Positions 54,748-62,237 of a stretch of DNA of 64,000 bases are shown here, piece by piece. A program made the translations under genes and the position numbers. The stretch's first letter is position 1. Every line of letters begins with the position of its first letter. The notes under the pieces were generated by a model. It made no database searches, had not been told where the DNA came from, and saw only the letters and a program-made list of their open reading frames with translations. Where the stretch lies: contig CANPGM010000012.1 of NCBI GenBank assembly GCA_947573605.1, forward strand, positions 1 through 64,000, written 5' to 3'. Origin of the DNA: an uncultured Roseburia sp. (GTDB lineage Bacteria > Bacillota > Clostridia > Lachnospirales > Lachnospiraceae).

Positions 54748-55329
54748 TCAGCTCTGAATCGGAGAGCCGCAGAACTCGCACTCTGCGGCGGCGCCTTTGA
54801 CGACCCGGTTCACCCCTCCGCAGTTTTTACAATTACAGGTAAGATATTCTACTTTTGGCGCCGATGTCTGCGGGGAAGCGTTTGTTCCGGCATTCGTTCC
54901 TCCGGCATTCGGCGTAAAATCAGGAATCACCAGCCTGTTTGCAGCGCGGTCAATATACGCCGTCGGGAAAAATTTTTTTCGAATCATTTCGTCCAGATTT
55001 TTTGTTACCTCTTCAACGGAAGCGCCGTCCGCGGCCGCCAGTTCTGTCAACAGGCCCTGGGGATTTGCGGAAAGCGCCGCCGTATACTTCTTAAATTTCA
55101 GACGCAGCTTTTTTCGCTTCCTTCCGTTGTAGACCAAAATAAAACTGATTCCCGTCAGTATGACGCAAGTGATAATGAAACCTGATTTTTCCCCCGCGGT
55201 TTCCGTTACCGGATTTACAATTTCCGTAATAATGCAGATTCCCCACATTACAATTCCAATCCATCCCAGTATCGATTCTATGATTTCAATGATATGGCTG
55301 ATTACAACCGATGTATTTGACTGTTTCAT
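54748..55329 (-). CDS. two-helix membrane protein with C-terminal zinc ribbon
   Basis: A 193-residue protein. Two membrane helices (about residues 18-38 and 50-67) are followed by a basic cytoplasmic region (GRKRKKLRLKFKKY), a helical segment, an Asn/Thr/Gly-rich linker and a zinc ribbon CNCKNCGG...CEFCGSPI at the end. It follows the SPFH protein gene by 21 bases on the same strand. In Bacillus a similar set (ydjG-ydjH-ydjI with the PspA paralogue ydjF) combines a zinc-ribbon membrane protein with an SPFH protein, so an envelope-stress role is a reasonable guess. Not a named family to me. Confidence 0.65.
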   Translation of the reverse strand: MKQSNTSVVISHIIEIIESILGWIGIVMWGICIITEIVNPVTETAGEKSGFIITCVILTGISFILVYNGRKRKKLRLKFKKYTAALSANPQGLLTELAAADGASVEEVTKNLDEMIRKKFFPTAYIDRAANRLVIPDFTPNAGGTNAGTNASPQTSAPKVEYLTCNCKNCGGVNRVVKGAAAECEFCGSPIQS

Positions 55330-55350
55330 ATCGTTTTCCTCATTTCTTTC

Positions 55351-56508
55351 TTACCTCAGCTTCCTGCCGCACTCCGAACAAAATACCGGATCACCGTGAA
55401 CAGAGACGCCGCAGCCCGGACAAATCTTCCTTACCGGTTTTCCGCAATCCGGACAGAACTTAATTCCTTCCCGCAGACTGGCGCCGCACTGGGAACAAAC
55501 CATTCCCTTTTCTTTGCGATTGTCTTCCTTTTGCGTATCAAAGCCGCAGGAACCGCAAAACCTCTGTCCCGGAAACAGCGCGTTATGGCATTTCGGGCAC
55601 AAAACTCCGCTGCCTGAGGTACTGTTTACCGTAATATTGCCCGCCATATCCGACATTGCACGAGCCATAACGTTTCCGATCCCTGCTCCCATACCGAGTC
55701 CCATGCCTGCTCCCATAAACGGCGCAATCCCCATTCCCCTGTTCTGGGCCGCCGACTCCATCGTATCAAAGGAGCGTTCCTGCTGATAATTATAGCCGAT
55801 GATATTCATTTCCGCCTTCTTTGCCAGCGCATCCTTAAGCGTTATAACGGCGGGATCGTCCTCGGGTATACTGATATCGTTTACATAAAAACTGATTAAC
55901 CGAACGCCGTATTCGAGCATTTCCGGCTCGATGCGCTGTTTCATATAGGCAGAAAGTTCATCAATATATGCGTTAATTTCCAATACGCTGATGGATTTCT
56001 TTACCACATATGAAGAAAGAACATCCTTAACCTTTGTAATATATAATCCTCTGAAATAACTTATGATGCTTTTTGCATCAAACCCGGACGCCGTTCCTAC
56101 CAGCTTTATCAGAAACTTTCTGGAATCCTCCACCTGAATACCAAATGCGCCGTTCGACCGAATCGGAACGAATATCCCGTATTTCGGATCCTGTATCTGT
56201 ATCGGAGACGCCGTCCCCCATTTGATATCCAGATTATATAGCTTGTTGACATACCAGACTTCCGCCGCAAACGGCGACCTGCCGCCAAACGGCAGATTTA
56301 TGATATGATTCAGCAGCGGAATGTTATTTGTATCCAGCGTATATTTTCCGCCTGAAAAAACATCATAGGCCTTTCCGTCTTTAAATAAAACAGCCTCCTG
56401 CGACTCATTCACAATCAACTGCGTCCATGTTCCAAGTTCCGCATTCGGATACTTCCATGCAAATACTTCCGGCGCACCGTCATACTTCACTACTTCTACA
56501 ATTGCCAT
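55351..56508 (-). CDS. SPFH-domain protein with three C-terminal zinc ribbons (YdjI-like)
   Basis: A 385-residue protein. Residues ~1-250 are an SPFH/band-7 domain of the YdjI/virion-core-like type (EVFAWKYPNAELGTWTQLIVNESQEAV at its start, AFGIQVEDSRKFLIKLVG in the centre). A Gly/Met-rich linker (GAGMGLGMGAGIG) follows and three CxxC...CxxC zinc ribbons close the protein (CPKCHN/CGSCG, CSQCG/CPDCG, CPGCG/CSECG). SPFH proteins form membrane-associated scaffolds. The zinc-ribbon membrane protein lies next in the operon. Confidence 0.85.
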   Translation of the reverse strand: MAIVEVVKYDGAPEVFAWKYPNAELGTWTQLIVNESQEAVLFKDGKAYDVFSGGKYTLDTNNIPLLNHIINLPFGGRSPFAAEVWYVNKLYNLDIKWGTASPIQIQDPKYGIFVPIRSNGAFGIQVEDSRKFLIKLVGTASGFDAKSIISYFRGLYITKVKDVLSSYVVKKSISVLEINAYIDELSAYMKQRIEPEMLEYGVRLISFYVNDISIPEDDPAVITLKDALAKKAEMNIIGYNYQQERSFDTMESAAQNRGMGIAPFMGAGMGLGMGAGIGNVMARAMSDMAGNITVNSTSGSGVLCPKCHNALFPGQRFCGSCGFDTQKEDNRKEKGMVCSQCGASLREGIKFCPDCGKPVRKICPGCGVSVHGDPVFCSECGRKLR

Positions 56509-56529
56509 TGATAAACTCCCCCTCCGACG

Positions 56530-57078
56530 TTATCGTTTCTCCCTGTTCTTCTCCCACTGCTCTTTTGTAAGGCGGGAAATATATTCCCTGCGGACGTCTT
56601 CCTCCGAAAGCGCGCGGACGTTTTCTCTGATATGATGAAAAATGAAACCGCACTTCTCCTGTACGCGCTTCGACTGTTCGTTTCCCTCAAAATAACCGCA
56701 CCAGACCGTCTTTATCCCTTTTTCTAAAAACGCACAGCGCAGCAATTCCTCGACCGCTTCGGGCATATATCCCCGGCCCCAGTAAGGAACGCCCAGCCAG
56801 TAACCGATTTCCGCTTCCTGTCCGCATTCTGCAATGCGGCTTCTCTCTCCGATCATAAGTCCGATACAGCCTGCAAGCCGGTTCTCCTCCCGGAGTACAA
56901 CGGCATAATCCTTCGACAGAATCGTTCGAATAATTTCACGGCTGTTTTCTACGCTAGTATGTACCGGCCATCCGGCTCTGGGGCCGACCCTTTCATCTTT
57001 CGCCAGCCAAAACAGCTCTTCTGCATCGGATTCCTGCCAGGGACGAATGAGCAGCCGTTTCGTTTCAAATATTTCCAT
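56530..57078 (-). CDS. GNAT-family N-acetyltransferase (RimJ/RimL type)
   Basis: A 182-residue acetyltransferase. I take the ATG at 57078 (MEIFETKRLLIRPWQESDAE), the standard start of the RimJ/RimL group; the frame is open further upstream without family similarity. The acetyl-CoA loop is seen in GYWLGVPYWGRGYMPEAVEE and the following NEQSKRVQEKCGF is conserved. The usual targets are ribosomal proteins, antibiotics or small amines; not decidable here. Confidence 0.88.
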   Translation of the reverse strand: MEIFETKRLLIRPWQESDAEELFWLAKDERVGPRAGWPVHTSVENSREIIRTILSKDYAVVLREENRLAGCIGLMIGERSRIAECGQEAEIGYWLGVPYWGRGYMPEAVEELLRCAFLEKGIKTVWCGYFEGNEQSKRVQEKCGFIFHHIRENVRALSEEDVRREYISRLTKEQWEKNREKR

Positions 57079-57133
57079 ACTTTTACTCCATTTCTGCGCT
57101 GCATACTGCGCGTAACAAGTTTGTGGCAAGAGG

Positions 57134-57658
57134 TTATTCATTCTTTGTTTTGAAGCGATCTAAAATCCAAAATGTAACCGGCCTAAAAATCATATAACAA
57201 CCATATCCGAGCATTCCGCCAATTACATTCGTGATTATATCTGTGACATCCGACGATCGGAGGCCATTGATCAACGGCTGCAATAGTTCAATGCCCAGGC
57301 TCATTAAAAAACAGAACCATACTGTTTTGCCGAATTTAGCAGTCCTGTTCCGGGTTAAGGGAAACAGAAAACCAAATGGCACGGTCATTATCACATTCAA
57401 TATGACCTGCCTGAAAAAATCCCCTCTCTCTTCTAACACATCGATAAACGGCACCATATTCATAGGCGAATAGGGATGATTCAGAACAAACGGGATAGAT
57501 GTCAGTACCGGCATTAAAGTAAAATAAAGGACGAAAGAAAGATATAGATACATCAGTGTGTTGACAAGCAGTATCTCTCTGCCTCTGACTTTCCACTTCC
57601 TGAAAAAAACAAAAACATATAAGAGAAGCAAAGCGATAACGTCAATCAAGTATTTCAT
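57134..57658 (-). CDS. VanZ-family membrane protein
   Basis: A 174-residue protein with four to five membrane helices and the VanZ signature: NMVPFIDV after the second helix, ILNVIMTVPFGFLFPL and SLGIELLQPLING with SSDVTDIITNVIGGMLGY at the end. VanZ proteins are linked to low-level teicoplanin resistance, but most chromosomal copies have no known role. Monocistronic by position; the GNAT gene follows after 55 bases. Confidence 0.88.
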   Translation of the reverse strand: MKYLIDVIALLLLYVFVFFRKWKVRGREILLVNTLMYLYLSFVLYFTLMPVLTSIPFVLNHPYSPMNMVPFIDVLEERGDFFRQVILNVIMTVPFGFLFPLTRNRTAKFGKTVWFCFLMSLGIELLQPLINGLRSSDVTDIITNVIGGMLGYGCYMIFRPVTFWILDRFKTKNE

Positions 57659-57766
57659 CGTAACCCTTCTTTCAAATTTTGAACCTGCTAACTGCTTTTT
57701 TATTATACTAAAAAACTTTCTTCATTTCTACGGTAACATTTCGTTTTATCAAATTTAATTTCCCGC

Positions 57767-57818
57767 AAAAAAAACGCAGCCGTTTTCTTACGGAAAACCT
57801 TCCCTGAAAACGACTGCG
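57767..57818 (-). terminator. rho-independent terminator after purB
   Basis: A 13-bp stem CGCAGTCGTTTTC / GAAAACGGCTGCG (one G-T) on the minus strand, with an 18-base loop, followed by eight T. Confidence 0.9.
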
Positions 57819-57824
57819 TCCCTT

Positions 57825-59276
57825 TTATACATTAATTTCCGCTTTTATTCCAAGCTCTTCACTATTGGCCTCCAATACCGGTTTTACAACGTCTGTCAAA
57901 AACTTTTCCACCTGAATTGGCGCGCGTCCGACGTATTTCGACGGGTCCATCGCAGCGGACAATTCCTCGAACGACAGATGAAACGTCGAATCCTCTGCAA
58001 TCAGCGCCAGCAGATTGTTCTCCTTTCCCTCCGCCTTCACATTTTTTCCGGCCTCCATCGAAAGCTCTCTGATTTTCTCGTGCAGCTCCTGTCTGTTTCC
58101 TCCGTTCTTTACGGCATCCATCATAATATTTTCCGTCGCCATAAACGGCAGCTCCGCCATCAGATGCTTTGCAATAACTTTGTCATAGACGACGAGTCCG
58201 TCCACCACGTTTAAACAGAGGTCTAAAATCCCGTCAATTGCCAAAAAGCCTTCGGGAACGGACAGTCTCTTATTTGCCGAGTCGTCCAGCGTCCGCTCAA
58301 ACCACTGTGTCGCTGAAGTGATCGCAGGATTTAAGGCGTCAATCATCACATAGCGCGAAAGAGACGCAATACGCTCGGAGCGCATCGGATTCCTCTTATA
58401 CGCCATTGCGGAAGAACCGATCTGGTTCTTTTCAAACGGTTCCTCCACCTCTTTTAAATGCTGCAGCAGGCGGATATCATTTGACATTTTATGGGCGCTT
58501 GCCGCAATACCGGCCAGAATATTGGCGACTCTCGTATCCACTTTTCTTGAATAAGTCTGCCCGGAAACGGCATAGCACTCACAAAAGCCCATTTTCGCGG
58601 CAATCATCGGATCAATCTGATCAATCGTTTCCTGATCCCCGTTAAACAGCTCCAGAAAACTCGCCTGTGTGCCGGTCGTTCCCTTTGAACCAAGCAGCTT
58701 TAAGCTTCCCATTACATATTCCAGGTCTTCCAAATCCATCAGAAATTCCTGCGCCCACAGTGTCGCCCTTTTCCCCACAGTTGTAGGTTGTGCCGGCTGA
58801 AAATGGGTAAACGCAAGCGTCGGAAGCGACTTGTACCGATCGGCAAATTTTGCAAGCTCATCAATGACGCTTACAAGCTTTTTGTGAACAAGCGAAAGCG
58901 CCTCCCTCATAATAATGATATCGGTATTGTCCCCGACATAGCAGGAAGTCGCCCCAAGATGGATAATCCCCGCCGCTTTCGGGCACTGCTGCCCATAGGC
59001 GTATACATGGCTCATTACATCATGACGAACCAGCTTTTCTCTTTCCCGCGCCGTCTCGTAATTGATGTCGTCGGCATGTTCCTTTAATTCGTCAATCATC
59101 TCCTGCGTGATAACCGGCTTTCCGTTTTCGCACAAACCCAGCTCCATTTCCGTCTCCGCAAGTGCAATCCACAGCTTTCTCCAGGTCTTAAACTTCTTAT
59201 CCTGTGAAAAAATATACTGCATTTCTCTGCTTGCATAACGTTCCGATAACGGACTTACATATCTGTCTGTCGTCAT
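57825..59276 (-). CDS. purB: adenylosuccinate lyase
   Basis: A 483-residue enzyme that splits SAICAR and adenylosuccinate, used twice in purine synthesis. Fumarase/aspartase superfamily signature: GSSAMAYKRNPMRSE (the flexible catalytic loop), HLGATSCYVGDN and TQASFLELF. The start MTTDRYVSPLSERYASREM is normal for the long clostridial form, which is a little larger than the B. subtilis enzyme. Its leader carries the GCCGC-AAAA-GCGGC hairpin and the GGCAGAATG motif also found before purC. Last gene of purC-purF-purB. Confidence 0.96.
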   Translation of the reverse strand: MTTDRYVSPLSERYASREMQYIFSQDKKFKTWRKLWIALAETEMELGLCENGKPVITQEMIDELKEHADDINYETAREREKLVRHDVMSHVYAYGQQCPKAAGIIHLGATSCYVGDNTDIIIMREALSLVHKKLVSVIDELAKFADRYKSLPTLAFTHFQPAQPTTVGKRATLWAQEFLMDLEDLEYVMGSLKLLGSKGTTGTQASFLELFNGDQETIDQIDPMIAAKMGFCECYAVSGQTYSRKVDTRVANILAGIAASAHKMSNDIRLLQHLKEVEEPFEKNQIGSSAMAYKRNPMRSERIASLSRYVMIDALNPAITSATQWFERTLDDSANKRLSVPEGFLAIDGILDLCLNVVDGLVVYDKVIAKHLMAELPFMATENIMMDAVKNGGNRQELHEKIRELSMEAGKNVKAEGKENNLLALIAEDSTFHLSFEELSAAMDPSKYVGRAPIQVEKFLTDVVKPVLEANSEELGIKAEINV

Positions 59277-59280
59277 TTTA

Positions 59281-59306
59281 TCCTCTCATTCTGCCGCTTT
59301 TGCGGC
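59281..59306 (-). repeat. leader hairpin and ribosome-site motif, purB copy
   Basis: Minus strand GCCGC-AAAA-GCGGC (59293-59306) followed directly by AGAATGAGAGGATAAAATG, where the last ATG is the purB start. The hairpin and AGAATG motif are identical to those before purC. Confidence 0.6.
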
Positions 59307-59346
59307 CTGTTCACAAAAACCGGCTCTATGTGTCTGTACAGCACGT

Positions 59347-60804
59347 TTAACGTTCATAGTCTCCTCGGATGTCTTCTTTCGGCGGTTCTAACGGATAATT
59401 CCCGGTAAAACAGCCGTTACAGATCGCAAGGCCCTCCGCCATCTCCGCTAAACGGGAAAGTCCCAGATATCCCAGCGAATCCGCCCCGATCACTTCTCTG
59501 ATTTCTTCAATGCTGCGGTTATAGGCAATTAACTGCTCCCGTTCGGGGATATCGGTTCCGAAATAGCACGGCCATAAAAACGGCGGCGAACTGATCCGCA
59601 CATGTACTTCGGTCGCTCCGGCGTCGCGCAGCATTTTTACAATACGATCAGACGTCGTACCGCGGACAATCGAATCGTCTATCATAATAATCCGTTTTCC
59701 GTCCACGGCTTCTTTTAATACATTTAATTTAATACGAACGCTCGATTCTCTGCTGCTTTGACCCGGCTTTATAAAGGTCCTTCCTACATAACCGTTTTTT
59801 ATAAACGCGGTGCCGTAGGGAATACCGGATTCCAGCGAATACCCAAGCGCCGCCGCATTTCCCGATTCCGGCACACCGACTACCAAATCGGCTTCCACCG
59901 GAGAATCTATCGCAAGGAACCTTCCCGCTTTGATTCTGGCATGATACACGCCTACGCCGTCAATCCGGCTGTCAGGCCTTGCAAAATAGATATATTCAAA
60001 AATACATCTCGCTTCCTTTTCCTTTGGAAGCGCTCCCGACAAATCCGACTGTATTCCGTGTTCGGGCGTAATGGTCACCACCTCGCCCGGAAGCACGTCC
60101 CGGACAAATTCGGCGCCGATTGTATCAAGCGCGCAGGTTTCCGACGCCAGAATATATGCGTTGTCCCGTTTTCCGATGCAGAGCGGCTTAAAACCAAACG
60201 GATCTCTTGCGCCAATCAGCTTTCTCGGACTCATCACAACCAGGGAATACGCGCCCTTAATTTTTCTGCAGGCGCGTCCGACTGCCTCCTGCGCCGTTTT
60301 GGCATTTAAGCGTTCCCGTGCGATGTGATAGGCGATCACTTCGGAGTCGACCGTCGTCTGAAAAATAGCTCCCGTATATTCCAGATCCTCTCTCAATTCG
60401 TTTGCATTGATCAGATTGCCGTTGTGCGCAAGCGCAAGCGTTCCCTTTACATAATTTAAAACAAGCGGCTGCGCATTTTCACGGGTGGACGAACCCGCCG
60501 TAGAATAACGGACATGTCCGACTCCGATATCTCCGTGCATCGGCTCTAAATTTTCCTGAGTAAATACTTCGTTTACCAGCCCCATTCCTTTATAGGAAGT
60601 TACCTTTCTTTTCGGACCGTTCGTCTCGCTGACCGCGATGCCGCAGCTTTCCTGTCCTCTGTGCTGCAGTGCAAACAGTCCGTAATAAATCGTAGAGGCA
60701 ACGTCTCCTCCGTCAAAATCATAGATTCCGAAAACGCCGCACTCCTCTTTCAGTCCGGTTTCTTCTTTCGCATCCGGCATATTATCCAATTCCTTCTTAT
60801 TCAT
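59347..60804 (-). CDS. purF: amidophosphoribosyltransferase
   Basis: A 485-residue enzyme for the first step of purine synthesis. The catalytic Cys is C22 in KEECGVFGIYDF after a short propeptide, as in B. subtilis PurF; the glutaminase domain shows ALQHRGQESCG and VGHVRYSTAG, and the PRPP site is IMIDDSIVRGTTS. Iron-sulphur cluster cysteines are present in WPCYFGTD and CNGCFTGNYP, so it is the oxygen-sensitive 4Fe-4S type. It lies 19 bases after purC. Confidence 0.96.
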   Translation of the reverse strand: MNKKELDNMPDAKEETGLKEECGVFGIYDFDGGDVASTIYYGLFALQHRGQESCGIAVSETNGPKRKVTSYKGMGLVNEVFTQENLEPMHGDIGVGHVRYSTAGSSTRENAQPLVLNYVKGTLALAHNGNLINANELREDLEYTGAIFQTTVDSEVIAYHIARERLNAKTAQEAVGRACRKIKGAYSLVVMSPRKLIGARDPFGFKPLCIGKRDNAYILASETCALDTIGAEFVRDVLPGEVVTITPEHGIQSDLSGALPKEKEARCIFEYIYFARPDSRIDGVGVYHARIKAGRFLAIDSPVEADLVVGVPESGNAAALGYSLESGIPYGTAFIKNGYVGRTFIKPGQSSRESSVRIKLNVLKEAVDGKRIIMIDDSIVRGTTSDRIVKMLRDAGATEVHVRISSPPFLWPCYFGTDIPEREQLIAYNRSIEEIREVIGADSLGYLGLSRLAEMAEGLAICNGCFTGNYPLEPPKEDIRGDYER

Positions 60805-60823
60805 TGATCGTTTAAGCCCTTTC

Positions 60824-61696
60824 TTAAGCGAACTCTTTTCCCGTAATTAAAGCAAACGCTTCTTTGTATTTCTCTACGGTCTTTTCCACTACTTCTTCCG
60901 GCAGCAGGTAATCACTGTCCGGATTTTCTTTCAGCCAGTCTCTGACATACTGCTTGTCAAACGAAGGCTGGCCTTTCCCCGCCTCATAGCCCGAAAGCGG
61001 CCAGAATCTTGAACTGTCGGGCGTCAGCATTTCGTCGCCCAATACGACGGTTCCGTTTTCGTCCAAACCGAATTCAAACTTGGTATCCGCGATAATAATT
61101 CCTTTGCTTAACGCATATTCCGCGCATTTTTTATATAACGCAAGCGTCGCGTCCTTTATTTTCTCCGCATATTCCGCGCCTTTTCCCGGATAAAGATTCT
61201 CCAATACCTCTACGCTTTTTTCGAAGGAAATGTTTTCGTCGTGTTCTCCGAGTTCCGCTTTCGTACTCGGCGTATAAATCGGTTCCGGAAGCTTTTCGGA
61301 CTCTTTCAGTCCCTCCGGAAGTCTGATTCCGCAGACCGTACCGTTCTCTTTATAGCTTGCCCAGCCGCTGCCGGTAATATAGCCGCGGACAATACATTCA
61401 ATCGGAAGCATCTCTAATTTTTTACACATCATACTGCTGCCTTCAAAGCGTTCGGCTCCGAAAAATTCGGGCATGTCCGCCGTGTCGACAGAAATCATAT
61501 GGTTCGGCAGCACATCCTTCGTATAATCAAACCAGAATTTTGACATCTGTGTGAGAATCGCACCTTTTTTTGTAATTTTATTCTTTAAAATATGGTCAAA
61601 TGCCGAAATACGATCAGTCGCCACGATAATCAGACTGTCTCCATTGTCATATACCTCGCGTACTTTTCCCTCTTTCATCGGTGTAAATTCCTGCAT
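60824..61696 (-). CDS. purC: phosphoribosylaminoimidazole-succinocarboxamide synthase
   Basis: A 290-residue SAICAR synthetase. I start at the ATG at 61696 (MQEFTPMKEGKVREVYDNGD), preceded by GGAGGAAAAG; ATGs at 61708 and 61777 are in frame but fall in the repeated leader. Marks: KVREVYDNGDSLIIVATDRISAFD shortened to its first ~20 residues, CIVRGYITGSGW and ADTKFEFG, with DEMLTPDSSRFW for substrate binding. First gene of purC-purF-purB with its promoter at 61824-61853. No purine riboswitch was recognised upstream. Confidence 0.96.
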   Translation of the reverse strand: MQEFTPMKEGKVREVYDNGDSLIIVATDRISAFDHILKNKITKKGAILTQMSKFWFDYTKDVLPNHMISVDTADMPEFFGAERFEGSSMMCKKLEMLPIECIVRGYITGSGWASYKENGTVCGIRLPEGLKESEKLPEPIYTPSTKAELGEHDENISFEKSVEVLENLYPGKGAEYAEKIKDATLALYKKCAEYALSKGIIIADTKFEFGLDENGTVVLGDEMLTPDSSRFWPLSGYEAGKGQPSFDKQYVRDWLKENPDSDYLLPEEVVEKTVEKYKEAFALITGKEFA

Positions 61697-61777
61697 CTTT
61701 TCCTCCATTCTGCCGCTTTTGCGGCTTACGATTCCGGGTTGAAAGATCTTTCTTTCAACCTTTTTCCTCCATTCCAT
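61697..61777 (-). repeat. leader cassette, purC copy
   Basis: Minus strand, in order: ATGGAATGGAGGAAAAAGG, a 9-bp hairpin GGTTGAAAG / CTTTCAACC (61737-61760), GCCGC-AAAA-GCGGC (61712-61725), AGAATGGAGGAAAAG and the purC ATG. The GH28 leader at 14573-14649 has the same order; the purB leader has only the last half. Confidence 0.65.
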
Positions 61778-61823
61778 ATTTTCTCATCGAAAACTGTTTT
61801 CTGCATTCCTGCAATCATATGAA

Positions 61824-61853
61824 ATTATATAACAGCGCGTTTTGGAAAGTCAA
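61824..61853 (-). promoter_or_regulatory. sigma-A promoter of purC-purF-purB
   Basis: Minus strand TTGACT (61848-61853), 18-base spacer, perfect TATAAT (61824-61829). It gives a leader of about 120 bases holding the cassette. Confidence 0.75.
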
Positions 61854-62067
61854 TGTATTTACCTGCCTTTCCTCCTTTTACAGTATAGAAAATATATCAT
61901 TTTTTCGCTTTATTTTGTATATTTTGGTTCTTTTATCAGTTTTTCTTATATTTTTAATTAGTTCCTCTTATTTTGGACAAATCTTTCTCGTTTTTCTTTC
62001 AACCTTGTATTCAGAACTGATTTTAAGAAAATATTCAGAAATCTTTAAAAATTTTTAAAGATTATAC

Positions 62068-62096
62068 TTGACGTATATCTATCCTGCATTTATAAT
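62068..62096 (+). promoter_or_regulatory. sigma-A promoter with no ORF downstream
   Basis: TTGACG (62068-62073), exact 17-base spacer, perfect TATAAT (62091-62096). The only thing downstream before the terminator at 62201-62225 is about 100 bases without an ORF. Confidence 0.65.
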
Positions 62097-62102
62097 AAGG
62101 CG

Positions 62103-62225
62103 TGTGTTCGGTTAATAAATAACACTTAGTCTTTGCTATCCTCTTTACCTTTATCATATAAATCCCCCGTTACATAACGTTTGTTATGAACACAAAAAAA
62201 GCAGTTTGTAAAAACTGCTTTTTTT
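62103..62225 (+). ncRNA. candidate small RNA of about 120 bases
   Basis: Runs from the expected start of the promoter at 62068-62096 to the T-run of a strong hairpin. It contains GTGTT/AACAC (62104-62125), the tetraloop hairpin CATAAC-GTTT-GTTATG (62173-62188) and the terminator hairpin GCAGTTT-GTAA-AAACTGC (62201-62218) plus seven T. No start codon with a ribosome site opens more than a few codons. I do not recognise the family. A pyrimidine-rich single-stranded stretch (62130-62170) could pair with messages. Prediction only. Confidence 0.5.
62194..62225. terminator. bidirectional terminator of gpmI and the candidate small RNA
   Basis: GCAGTTT-GTAA-AAACTGC flanked by A7 on the left and T7 on the right, giving a usable terminator on both strands. 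The rest of 61854-62067 is AT-rich DNA where I see no gene. Confidence 0.85.
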
Positions 62226-62237
62226 GTATCTTGATCT

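Noticed and set aside
61697-61860. Purine or PRPP riboswitch in the purC leader
   Set aside because: The conserved loops of the purine aptamer are not visible; only simple hairpins are present.
61819-62058. 79-residue hydrophobic plus-strand ORF
   Set aside because: Runs through AT-rich regulatory DNA, overlaps the purC promoter and has no ribosome site; composition alone explains the hydrophobic residues.
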